Source: a virus. Taken from it: 62,553 bases of DNA. Below the pieces are notes generated by a model, which saw only the letters and a list, made by a program, of their open reading frames with translations, was not told where the DNA came from and did no database searches. Shown here in pieces: positions 50,906 to 59,008 of this stretch. Each line of letters starts with the position of its first letter. Positions within the stretch are counted from its first letter, which is position 1. The stretch covers positions 1-62,553 of IMG/VR virus record IMGVR_UViG_3300042564_005954. One strand, written 5' to 3'. Made by a program: the position numbers and the translations under genes.

Positions 50906-52270
50906 ATGGAATCATCTAGGTTTATACAATTAAGTCCGCAAATACTTGTTGAGTATGTTTATACAGACCCAACAAATCCTACCATATTTAATACGGCAGG
51001 ATATCCTATTGAAATAATGAGAGACCTTCATACAGGAGGATCTTATTTTTTTAATACAATAGGTGTTGCTGCAACCATGGGTAATTACAGAGATATCTCT
51101 GCTGCATCTATTACTCCAAATAATACCAAATATGCTTATCTTAATACTAGTGTAGGCGTACCTTATAATGATTTTGATCCTAAATTAACACCTACTGTAA
51201 ATTTACTTCAAACATTTTCACCGCAACTTAATGTACAGTATGATAGAGTTCGTGTTCATTTTATTGCAGGCTTTAATTTTGAGGATTATGATGGTATAAT
51301 ATTTGAAGTAACGGTTCCACGTAGAGATGGTACGCCTCTTAATCTTTCTTCTATTAATTTCTTAAAAACAGATACTCCTGTTTTTAATCCTGATCCGTTT
51401 CTTTCAGGAGATAAGCTTTATTCAACCTATATTGAATGGCGTGTCCCTTCTCTGTTTTACATGAATAATACATTCTTAAAAACAGACTCAAACGGTTTAG
51501 GATGGAAATTAACACAAGGACAAGGATTTTTAGGAACTCCGCCTATCACTATTAAAGCTAGTGGAATTTATCTTACAACAATAGAAAACTCTTATAGTAT
51601 TTATGATGTTCAAGAAATAAATTCTGTAAGTATTCTTAATAGAGATATTTATGATAATCTTTTTGCGCAAGTAGTTGAATCAGAGGCAGGCGACTATTTT
51701 GAATTAAGTGGACAAGTTACAGGATCAACATTTGCAAATTTTATAGCACAACTTAATTCATCAGGCGGCAACTATGTTGTATTTCATGAAGTAGTAGTAT
51801 CAGAACAAATAGGTACAGGATTTGTACAAACAAGTAATCAGGTCTTTACACAAACAACAAATTTTGATGAACCTATACTTCTTAGACCAATTATTCTTAA
51901 CAGTTCAATTGCAGTTTCATTTGCAATAAATTATATTTTAAGACTTTATAACAGAGACGATAATACACAAATAATTAAGAATGCTAGACTTATATCATTT
52001 GATCCTAAAAAATATGGAAGAAGAATACTTCAAATAAATTTAGGAGTTGTTCCTCGTGTTGCAAATGTTTATAATAAATTAAATAATGATACAGGCCAAC
52101 AAATAGTTGTAGGTGGAAATGGTATAACAAGTGCAGATTTATCTAGAGAAATTGCTGAAAGTTTAGTTGTAAGAACACAATACGTGACTTCATTTAGGGA
52201 TAGAATAAATATTAAAGCAGCAGTATCTTCTGCTAAAATACAAGATGTTACAAATGGAAATACAAACTAA
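50906..52270 (+). CDS. Tail/virion structural protein
   Basis: A 454-residue beta-rich protein with a helical C-terminal part (ADLSREIAESLVVRTQYVTS). It contains no enzymatic motif. Its position between the fibre block and the tube-like gene, and its overlap with the following gene, suggest it is a virion component, perhaps a sheath- or fibre-attachment protein. No family is recognised. Confidence 0.45.
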   Translation: MESSRFIQLSPQILVEYVYTDPTNPTIFNTAGYPIEIMRDLHTGGSYFFNTIGVAATMGNYRDISAASITPNNTKYAYLNTSVGVPYNDFDPKLTPTVNLLQTFSPQLNVQYDRVRVHFIAGFNFEDYDGIIFEVTVPRRDGTPLNLSSINFLKTDTPVFNPDPFLSGDKLYSTYIEWRVPSLFYMNNTFLKTDSNGLGWKLTQGQGFLGTPPITIKASGIYLTTIENSYSIYDVQEINSVSILNRDIYDNLFAQVVESEAGDYFELSGQVTGSTFANFIAQLNSSGGNYVVFHEVVVSEQIGTGFVQTSNQVFTQTTNFDEPILLRPIILNSSIAVSFAINYILRLYNRDDNTQIIKNARLISFDPKKYGRRILQINLGVVPRVANVYNKLNNDTGQQIVVGGNGITSADLSREIAESLVVRTQYVTSFRDRINIKAAVSSAKIQDVTNGNTN

Positions 52271-53042
52271 TATTCCTTTAACTGCAACTGAGTCTAAAAT
52301 TTATAAAAAATTTACAACTCTTTCTGTTAATGAAGCGCCACTTCCACAGGGAGATGCGGTTATAAAAATATCACCGTTTGACGATTACTATGTTTTTACT
52401 CTATATGATGATACTGGTGGTGAAAATACACCAATAGATTTATCTAATGTAGGTTCTCTTTTTCTTTCATTTATTGGAGAAAACGATGAAATAAAAATAC
52501 CGTATTATACAAAAGTTTTAGACATTGATATGGCGCAAGGCCAAGTTCTTTTTAGAATAAGTAAAGATAACTCTAAAAAGATACTTGCATTAAATAATGA
52601 TAATTTTTATGTTTCTTCACAAATGATAGCGGCTGATGGGAGTGTTTCGGATGAAACTGTTTTATACACAGGCAAATTCAAATCTTTAGATGTAGCTGTA
52701 TCAGAAGCACTTACCACAAAATTAGAAAATGCTGCTGTAGAATATGCAAAAGAATTAGCTATATTAACTGATGAAGTTGCAAAATTAAGACAAGAAAACG
52801 GTACACTTAGAGCAATAGGAGCACAACTTAATTTAACAATACAACAACTTAGAGCAAGCAATCAACAATTAAGTAATGAATTAGCAAATGTTTCTGCTGA
52901 TATGCCAGAGTATTCAGATCCTAAAAAGGCTTTACAAGCTTCTGCAGAATTACAGTCTAAAACTGAAGGTGTTAAACCAACAGTCGTTACTAACAGTACC
53001 GTAATAAAAGTTAATGCAAAAAACCTAGAAAAGTATTTTTAA
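52254..53042 (+). CDS. Beta domain plus coiled coil structural protein
   Basis: A 262-residue protein. ATG 52254 is chosen to limit overlap; an in-frame ATG at 52245 also exists. Residues 1-140 form a beta-sandwich pattern (DDYYVFTLYDDTGGENTPID) that resembles baseplate upper-protein (BppU) N-terminal modules. Residues about 160-215 are a coiled coil (AKLRQENGTLRAIGAQLNLT). This suggests a fibre or baseplate adaptor. The fold is inferred. Confidence 0.5.
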   Translation: MEIQTNIPLTATESKIYKKFTTLSVNEAPLPQGDAVIKISPFDDYYVFTLYDDTGGENTPIDLSNVGSLFLSFIGENDEIKIPYYTKVLDIDMAQGQVLFRISKDNSKKILALNNDNFYVSSQMIAADGSVSDETVLYTGKFKSLDVAVSEALTTKLENAAVEYAKELAILTDEVAKLRQENGTLRAIGAQLNLTIQQLRASNQQLSNELANVSADMPEYSDPKKALQASAELQSKTEGVKPTVVTNSTVIKVNAKNLEKYF

Positions 53043-53045
53043 CCT

Positions 53046-53600
53046 ATGTTTTTAACTGGAAGAAATAATCAATTTAGGTTTGAGTTTCCAAGAATCTTTA
53101 TTCCTAAAGAAATTGCTGATAGATACAGACCTTATATTAATAGGATTCCAGGTTCTATGATTAAAGAACCTATTGATCTTTTTAATTATACAATACAATC
53201 CATAAATCTGCCAGGCCCTTCTTATGATCCAGTAACACAAACAGACTTTCCTGGTAATACAAGAAGTTTTAAAAGTGCTCAACCTTTTCAACAAAATTTT
53301 GATAGAGCTCTTAACGTTACTTGCAAAGCTATAGATGGATATGTTAATTATTGGATGTGTATAGAAGTTTTTAATTACTACTATTCATTAGGTGGAAATA
53401 AAAATTTATACATACCGCCTGTTCATATACAAATGTTAGATGCAGAAGGAAATAATATAGTAACATGTTTTTTGGATCAAATCATATTTAATTCAGTTGG
53501 AGCATTAGATTTAAACTTTTCTTCTAACACAATTGAATTCCAAACATTTGAATTAAATTTCACATACAATATTTTAGATATAAAAGTTAATATTGTTTAA
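53046..53600 (+). CDS. Tail tube-like protein
   Basis: A 184-residue protein. The region YTIQSINLPGPSYDPVTQTD, followed by RALNVTCKAIDGYVNYWMCI and the final beta strands (TIEFQTFELNFTYNILDI), has the pattern of phage tail tube (gp19-type) proteins: a loop after the first strand, long hairpin and closing sheet. It could be the main tube or a related tube-terminal protein. The sheath protein was not seen in the window. Confidence 0.55.
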   Translation: MFLTGRNNQFRFEFPRIFIPKEIADRYRPYINRIPGSMIKEPIDLFNYTIQSINLPGPSYDPVTQTDFPGNTRSFKSAQPFQQNFDRALNVTCKAIDGYVNYWMCIEVFNYYYSLGGNKNLYIPPVHIQMLDAEGNNIVTCFLDQIIFNSVGALDLNFSSNTIEFQTFELNFTYNILDIKVNIV

Positions 53601-53611
53601 ACTTAAACTTA

Positions 53612-54256
53612 ATGACATACATAGGAATTGATTTTTCTCTAAATAGTCCAGGCGTTTGCGTACAAAGCCAAACAGGTGACTACGAATTTATTTCTTTTTT
53701 TAATTTTGGTAATAGAAAGTGGGGTACAAAAATACCTAAAGCATTTAGTGTTCATGAAGAACTTATGAATGCTGGAATTATACACGGAGTTTATTATAAT
53801 AGAGAAGTTGAAAATAAAGATTTCCTAAAAAGAGAACGTGAAAAACTTGTAGATGCACAAAAAATTTCAAATGTTATTATAGATAAGATAACTGATTTTA
53901 TAGATGAAAGTAGTGTTAGACTTTCACTTGAAGGGTTTTCGTACGGATCAAAAGGAAATTCATTTATTGATATAATTCAGTACAATACATTCTTAAGATA
54001 TAACCTTATGCAAAGATACGGTATATCTAACCTATCAATATATCAACCTTCACATATAAAAAAATTAGCAGGAAAGGGTAATGCTAATAAGTTCTATATG
54101 ATAAAAGCATTTCAAGATAATGTCTTAAATGATAAGAACCTTAAAAGATCTCCATTTTGGAAGTGGATAAAGGATAAAGATTTTAGTAACAATATTTGTA
54201 AACCCGTGGATGATTTGGTAGACAGTTATTTTATACTTAATGCTTGTAAGTCTTAA
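53612..54256 (+). CDS. RuvC-like RNase H-fold nuclease
   Basis: A 214-residue protein with the RuvC-type catalytic layout: YIGIDFSLNSPGVCV (Asp7), LSLEGFSYGSKG (Glu107) and KPVDDLVDSYFI (Asp200/201 and Asp204). These acidic residues bind Mg2+. RuvC-like enzymes resolve branched DNA such as Holliday junctions. In T4 the unrelated gp49 does this. It likely clears branches before packaging. It starts the replication/recombination block. Confidence 0.75.
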   Translation: MTYIGIDFSLNSPGVCVQSQTGDYEFISFFNFGNRKWGTKIPKAFSVHEELMNAGIIHGVYYNREVENKDFLKREREKLVDAQKISNVIIDKITDFIDESSVRLSLEGFSYGSKGNSFIDIIQYNTFLRYNLMQRYGISNLSIYQPSHIKKLAGKGNANKFYMIKAFQDNVLNDKNLKRSPFWKWIKDKDFSNNICKPVDDLVDSYFILNACKS

Positions 54257-54258
54257 TT

Positions 54259-54306
54259 ACTTAATGCTAATAAAGCTTAAAATACTTAAATACTTAAATG
54301 CTAATA
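54259..54306 (+). repeat. Short direct repeat ACTTAATGCTAATA
   Basis: ACTTAATGCTAATA at 54259-54272 recurs as ACTTAAATGCTAATA at 54292-54306, with further TACTTAAA copies between. It is in the untranslated gap after the nuclease gene. It may be the trace of slippage or a binding site. Confidence 0.5.
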
Positions 54307-54378
54307 TAATAATACTTTTCTAACAAAACCAGATAAATTTTATATATAGATTTTTAAAATTAGTTTCAGAAATATTTT

Positions 54379-54642
54379 ATGAAAGCACTAAATAATAGAA
54401 TTTTTTTAAAAAAAGATGAAGATTCTGGTAAAATAGGTGAATTTTTTGTACCAAAGAAAGAAGGTATGTATGCACCACCATATACAGGAACTATTATATC
54501 AGTAGGTTCTAATGTTACAGACTTAGATTTTAAAGAAGGAATTAAGGTTGCATTTCACGATTTAGCAGGTGTAGAATTAAACATCGAAGGCGAAAAGATT
54601 TTTTCAATAAGAGATATAGATGTTGCAGCAATTTTATTTTAG
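54379..54642 (+). CDS. GroES-type co-chaperonin
   Basis: An 87-residue co-chaperonin: KALNNRIFLKK, a mobile-loop region (PKKEGMYAPPYTG), GTIISVGSNV, KVAFHDLAGVELNIEGEKIF and the final RDIDVAAIL strand. It follows GroES, with length slightly under the usual 95-100. T4 uses gp31 in place of GroES to fold its capsid protein with host GroEL. This gene probably does the same. No GroEL is seen in the window. Confidence 0.88.
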   Translation: MKALNNRIFLKKDEDSGKIGEFFVPKKEGMYAPPYTGTIISVGSNVTDLDFKEGIKVAFHDLAGVELNIEGEKIFSIRDIDVAAILF

Positions 54643-54668
54643 AAATTCTTAAAACAAATATAATTAAG

Positions 54669-54678
54669 AATATATAAT
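54669..54678 (+). promoter_or_regulatory. Late-promoter-like motif
   Basis: AATATATAAT, in the context GAATATATAATCT, about 135 bases before the SSB start. The transcript would carry the GGCAAT leader. Confidence 0.4.
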
Positions 54679-54712
54679 CTATATAGGAATTAAATAATTC
54701 TTATGTATCAAC

Positions 54713-54820
54713 GGCAATAACAACGGCAATTTTATTAAGGCAATCCCGGGCAGCAATTAATTAAGTAATCGTGGTTAGGCAATTTTATAATTTTAAAAAA
54801 AGGCAATTTATTATGGCAAA
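54713..54820 (+). promoter_or_regulatory. GGCAAT-repeat leader of the SSB gene
   Basis: GGCAAT occurs at 54713, 54725, 54739, 54778 and 54802, with AGCAAT at 54752 and GGCAAA overlapping the start codon at 54815. Five exact copies of a hexamer in under 100 bases just before a gp32-type gene suggest a translational operator. T4 gp32 binds its own mRNA leader to stop translation; here the repeat may play that part. Confidence 0.6.
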
Positions 54821-55733
54821 CGAATTTGATATTTTTAACATTAGTGTATCTGATTTAGATACAGGAGAAAAGCCCTCTCAGAGCAGTGATTTATATTCTC
54901 CAAAACCTGATCAAGGACAAGACGGAACATATCGTTCTTTGATTAGATTTCTACCAAACGCAAAAAATCCAAGAAAACCTTACGTTAGAAAATTTAACTA
55001 TTGGTTAGAAGACAGAGAAGGCAATGGCTTTTATATTGACTCTCCATCAACCGTTGGAGAAAAATGTCCTATCCAAGATGCATTCTTTAAACTTAGAAAC
55101 TCTGAATCTGCTTTAGATAAAAAAATGGCAGAATCTCTAAAAAGAAGAGAAGTTTTTTATGCTCTTGTACAAATTGTTAAAGATCCACAAAACAGAGATC
55201 TTGAAGGACAGGTTAAAGTTTTTAAATTTGGTTATAAAATTAAGGCAAAAATTGACGAAGAGCTTAATCCTCAATTTGATGAACCTACACAAATCTTTGA
55301 TCCATTTGAAGGTAAAAACTTTGAATTAGTAATTTCTAAAAAGGCTGGTTTTGCAAATTATGATTCTTCTAAATTTCAAGGCAGTAGATCTCCTATGACA
55401 TTAGGCGGATCTCAAATTGAAAATACAGAATCAGGTAGAAAACAAATTTTGGAATATTTACAAAAGGCTCCAGATTTAGGAAACTTTGATTATAAAGCAT
55501 GGACTGATGAACAGAGATCTAAGGTAATGAACGTTTTATCTCAATACACATCACCAGGTGAATCTATTGCAACAGTAACTAAAACAAAAGAAGCTCCTAA
55601 GAAACAAAAAGTTGAGGAGCAGAAAACTAAATATTCTGCTGAAGAAGACTTCTCACATGAACCTACGGTAACAGAAAGTTATGGAAGTTCTGATGATAAC
55701 TTAGATGACTTTATCAATGGTTTAGATCTATAA
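54813..55733 (+). CDS. Single-stranded DNA-binding protein, gp32-like
   Basis: A 306-residue SSB. Features shared with T4 gp32: KNPRKPYVRKFNYWLED, a CPIQDAFFKL segment, KVFKFGYKIKAKID, then FDPFEGKNFELVISKKAGFA and NYDSSKF. An acidic C-terminal tail ends DDNLDDFINGLDL, which recruits replication partners. The CxxC zinc site of gp32 is not complete here. ATG 54813 is chosen; a GTG at 54771 extends into the GGCAAT leader. It is followed by primase with one-base spacing. Confidence 0.88.
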   Translation: MANEFDIFNISVSDLDTGEKPSQSSDLYSPKPDQGQDGTYRSLIRFLPNAKNPRKPYVRKFNYWLEDREGNGFYIDSPSTVGEKCPIQDAFFKLRNSESALDKKMAESLKRREVFYALVQIVKDPQNRDLEGQVKVFKFGYKIKAKIDEELNPQFDEPTQIFDPFEGKNFELVISKKAGFANYDSSKFQGSRSPMTLGGSQIENTESGRKQILEYLQKAPDLGNFDYKAWTDEQRSKVMNVLSQYTSPGESIATVTKTKEAPKKQKVEEQKTKYSAEEDFSHEPTVTESYGSSDDNLDDFINGLDL

Positions 55734-55734
55734 T

Positions 55735-56796
55735 ATGACTCAGGTAACAACTGAACAAAAGACTCGGATTATCGATAAGGTAGTCCGGGTTCTTTTTAAG
55801 AATCATAATCACCCTGAAAAGAGAAAACCTTTAGAAGGTAGAGACAGACTAAATTTTGCATGTCCTTATTGTGGTGATAGTACTACAAGTCCAAGAAAGA
55901 AGAGAGGAAACATTTATTGGGATGATCTATATTTTCATTGCTATAATTGTTCAACTCATAAATCTGTTGATTTATTTCTTTCTGACTTTGGACTTAATTT
56001 TGAAGGAGAAGAAAGAATAAGTATACTTAATTTAATAAAAGAAAACCGTAAAGAATATTCTTTAGGCGAATCTCTTGATTTTTATCTTTTTGAGAAAATT
56101 AATGAATTGGCACTAACACATGCTGAAATTGAATTGGCATTTAATGCATATCCTATAAATTCATTAACTTATCGTGCTTATCCTTATCTTAAGTCTAGGT
56201 TTCTTCATAATAAGCTTGAAAACTTTGCATATGATCCAAGAAGAAAAGAACTTTATGTTTTTAATTTAACGGTAGATAATAAGATAATAGGTTTCCAAAC
56301 TAGAGCTTTAGAAGGAAATGGCCCAAAATATAAAACATGGAACATACAAAGAATTTATGATAGATTAGGTAAACAATTAGATGTTGAAGGTGAAGAGTTA
56401 GATAATCTTAATAAGATATCAATGCTATTTAACATTTTAAAGGTTGATTTTTCTAGAGTATTTACAATATTTGAAGGACCTATTGATGCAATGTTTATGA
56501 GTAATAGTATAGGATTAACAGGTGTAAAAAAACAAATATCTGATTTTAATGAAATACCTACAGCAAGATACTTTTTTGATAATGATTTTGAAGGAAAGGG
56601 CAGAATGATAGAAAAATTAAAAGAAGGGCAATCCGTTTTTATGTGGGATAAATTTTGTAAGGATTTTAAAATAACACCTAAATATACTAAAGATTTAAAT
56701 GATCTTGTTAAGTATGAGTTTAAAGAAAAAACTGGTTGTTTTTCTGAGCTTAATAAATATTTTACTAATAAACCACTTGACATAATATATGTTTAA
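55735..56796 (+). CDS. DNA primase, zinc-ribbon and TOPRIM type
   Basis: A 353-residue primase. Zinc ribbon: CPYCGDS (Cys43, Cys46) and CYNC (Cys69, Cys72). A TOPRIM-type centre has Glu247 in FTIFEGPIDAMFM and FDND (Asp282, Asp284). It makes RNA primers for lagging-strand synthesis and works with a DnaB-type helicase (T4 gp61/gp41). Length is near T4 gp61. It lies directly after the SSB gene and overlaps the next gene by 8 bases. Confidence 0.88.
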   Translation: MTQVTTEQKTRIIDKVVRVLFKNHNHPEKRKPLEGRDRLNFACPYCGDSTTSPRKKRGNIYWDDLYFHCYNCSTHKSVDLFLSDFGLNFEGEERISILNLIKENRKEYSLGESLDFYLFEKINELALTHAEIELAFNAYPINSLTYRAYPYLKSRFLHNKLENFAYDPRRKELYVFNLTVDNKIIGFQTRALEGNGPKYKTWNIQRIYDRLGKQLDVEGEELDNLNKISMLFNILKVDFSRVFTIFEGPIDAMFMSNSIGLTGVKKQISDFNEIPTARYFFDNDFEGKGRMIEKLKEGQSVFMWDKFCKDFKITPKYTKDLNDLVKYEFKEKTGCFSELNKYFTNKPLDIIYV

Positions 56797-57016
56797 AAAT
56801 AATGATAGCTTTGTGATTGATGAAACCAATGATTTTTTACGGGATTTTTTTAATAGCAACAAAAGATTAAAATTATTTTCAAACTTTGGAAAATTTGATT
56901 TTGAACATAGCGGAAAAGAAATGGAAATAGAAATTCCTAAAAAGAAATTTGTATCCAAGGTGACAAATGTTAACCTTAAAAAGGATAAATCTAATAACCA
57001 TAAAAACATTTTTTAA
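56789..57016 (+). CDS. Small basic protein, unknown
   Basis: A 75-residue protein with an acidic-aromatic first half (DETNDFLRDFFNSNKR) and a lysine-rich end (NLKKDKSNNHKN). It overlaps primase and abuts UvsY. Its location suits a small replication or late-transcription accessory (in T4, small factors sit near these genes), but there is no sequence match to name it. Confidence 0.5.
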   Translation: MFKNNDSFVIDETNDFLRDFFNSNKRLKLFSNFGKFDFEHSGKEMEIEIPKKKFVSKVTNVNLKKDKSNNHKNIF

Positions 57017-57465
57017 TGTCATTTGATGATACAAAGATAAAAGAAGCCAATGAAGAATTGGAAACGCGTTTAGCAAAAGATAGAAGTGATTGGAAAACAA
57101 GTATACAAGAACTTGTACAAAAATTAAAAAATGTTAGAGAACTTTCCGACTGTCAAGTTAATATGCTTTCATACAGACAAATGCTTTTAGACAAAATAAC
57201 AGATCTTAAAAGTGTTATTTATAGAAGAAATACTACATATGAAAAATACTATAAAACTCAGTATAGAGAGTATACATTAAATTATGATTTAAAGTTGACT
57301 AGCGGTGAAAAACACCAGTTCATAAAAGCAGATTTAGGTTCTTTACGTAATCAAATAGATATATTACAATCTCATATTGATTACTATCAAGAATGTATAA
57401 GAACACTTGATAATATGGCATTTGCAATTAGAAACCGAATAAGATTAGAAGAAGAACAAATATGA
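57016..57465 (+). CDS. uvsY: UvsY-like recombination mediator
   Basis: A 149-residue, helical protein. Its last third (KADLGSLRNQIDILQSHIDY, YQECIRTLDNMAFAIRNRI) follows T4 UvsY closely in spacing (x-AD-x-V/L ... L-x-Y ... L-D-x-I-x-x-R-x-FAI). UvsY loads the recombinase UvsX on SSB-covered DNA. It lies right before UvsW, as in T4-type genomes. UvsX itself is not clearly seen here, though the RecA-fold ATPase at 149 is a distant candidate. Confidence 0.7.
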   Translation: MSFDDTKIKEANEELETRLAKDRSDWKTSIQELVQKLKNVRELSDCQVNMLSYRQMLLDKITDLKSVIYRRNTTYEKYYKTQYREYTLNYDLKLTSGEKHQFIKADLGSLRNQIDILQSHIDYYQECIRTLDNMAFAIRNRIRLEEEQI

Positions 57466-58964
57466 ATTTAACACTTTCTGACAATAAAATGTTTTTAGTT
57501 ATTGATTCTTGTACTGAATTAGAATACGAGCAATTAAAAACATCATTAACTAAAAAAATCGAAGGCTGGAGATTTCATCCACTTGTAAAACGAAAATTAT
57601 GGGATGGGAATATTTCATTTATAAAAAAGAATAAAATTCCAGCTGGACTTTGGAAAGAGGTTATTGATATATGTAAAGAATACGATTTAGAATTTAGCTT
57701 AAATGGAATAACAAATGTTTTTGATACTGACATAACAGAAGAATCATTTAATAACTGGGTTGAAGATTTTTTTAAAAACAGTGATATAAAACCAAGAGAC
57801 TATCAAATAAGTGCTGCATTTAAAATACTTAAATACAGAAGATGTTTAGCTGAGTTAGCAACATCAGCAGGTAAAACTCTTATTTCATTTATGGTTATAG
57901 CTTACTTAATGGAAGTTTTAGGAAAAAAGAAAATCCTAATGATCGTGCCTAATGTAAGTTTAGTAGTTCAAGCTTCAGGCGATTTTGAAGAATACAACCG
58001 TCAGCGTGTTTCATTAAAAATACAACAAATTTATTCAGGAGTAAAACTTAGACCTAGTTCAAATATTGTTATAGGAACATACCAATCTCTTGTAAAAAAT
58101 GATGAAGAATATTTTAAACAATTTGATGCAGTATTAGTAGATGAAACACATAAAGCTAAAGCAGCTTCTATACAAACCATAATGGACAAATGTTGGCATT
58201 GTGATTATAGATTTGGTTTAAGTGGAACAATACCTAAAAGAGGAACTGTTGATAGGTTAAGTCTTATGTCTGCAATGGGCCCTCTCGTTACGCAAGTAAA
58301 AGCAAATTATTTACAAGAAGAAGGACATATAGCACAATGTAAAGTTATACAATTTCACATGGATTATGCTACACTTGAACAGAAGACAGCATTTGCAGAA
58401 CTTTCTAAAAATTCTTATGATAGACAACGCCTATTTGGTTTAGAACAAAATTTTATAAACCAGGATGAAAAGAGACTTAATTTTATTTCACAAATAATAA
58501 AAAAGAGTACAAGTAATTCATTAGTGTTATTTCATAAAATAGATTATGGCGAAAAGATATATCAAAAACTTCGTGAAATAACTGATAAAAGAATTTATTA
58601 CGTTGATGGTGGAGTTAGTCCTGAACTAAGAGAAGAGTTTAAATCTAGGATGGAAAAGAACAATGATGTAATAATTGTAGCATCATACGGTACATTTTCA
58701 ACTGGTATTTCAATTAAAAATATACATAATATATTTTTTACAGAATCTTTTAAAAGTGAAGTAATAATTAGACAAAGTATAGGTAGAGGTTTAAGAAAAC
58801 ATCATGAAAAGGAAACTGTAAAAATATATGATTTTATTGATGATCTTAGATATAAAGATGAAACTGTAGATTGGTCTAATTATACGTTTAGACATGGAAT
58901 AGAAAGAAGAAAAATTTATAAAGAAGAAAAGTTTCCGTTTGAAGTTCACGACATAAAATTTTAA
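57462..58964 (+). CDS. uvsW: UvsW-like SF2 helicase
   Basis: A 500-residue helicase. Walker A SAGKT (135-139), motif II DETH (227-230), motif III LSGT (253-256) and motif VI RQSIGRGLRK near 433-442 are all present. The N-terminal 100 residues match the UvsW DNA-binding domain (WRFHPLVKRKLWDGNISFI). UvsW branch-migrates stalled forks and R-loops and helps switch from origin to recombination-dependent replication. It overlaps UvsY by four bases. Confidence 0.88.
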   Translation: MNLTLSDNKMFLVIDSCTELEYEQLKTSLTKKIEGWRFHPLVKRKLWDGNISFIKKNKIPAGLWKEVIDICKEYDLEFSLNGITNVFDTDITEESFNNWVEDFFKNSDIKPRDYQISAAFKILKYRRCLAELATSAGKTLISFMVIAYLMEVLGKKKILMIVPNVSLVVQASGDFEEYNRQRVSLKIQQIYSGVKLRPSSNIVIGTYQSLVKNDEEYFKQFDAVLVDETHKAKAASIQTIMDKCWHCDYRFGLSGTIPKRGTVDRLSLMSAMGPLVTQVKANYLQEEGHIAQCKVIQFHMDYATLEQKTAFAELSKNSYDRQRLFGLEQNFINQDEKRLNFISQIIKKSTSNSLVLFHKIDYGEKIYQKLREITDKRIYYVDGGVSPELREEFKSRMEKNNDVIIVASYGTFSTGISIKNIHNIFFTESFKSEVIIRQSIGRGLRKHHEKETVKIYDFIDDLRYKDETVDWSNYTFRHGIERRKIYKEEKFPFEVHDIKF

Positions 58965-58982
58965 CTTAAAAACATTTCATTG

Positions 58983-58992
58983 AATATATAAT
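58983..58992 (+). promoter_or_regulatory. Late-promoter-like motif
   Basis: AATATATAAT in the context GAATATATAATA, 17 bases before the start at 59009. Confidence 0.55.
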
Positions 58993-59008
58993 AAAAAATG
59001 TACTAAAA

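Noticed and set aside
54771-54812. Upstream GTG start for the SSB
   Set aside because: It would translate the GGCAAT leader and add a segment not found in gp32-type proteins; ATG 54813 begins MANEFDIF, which fits the family.
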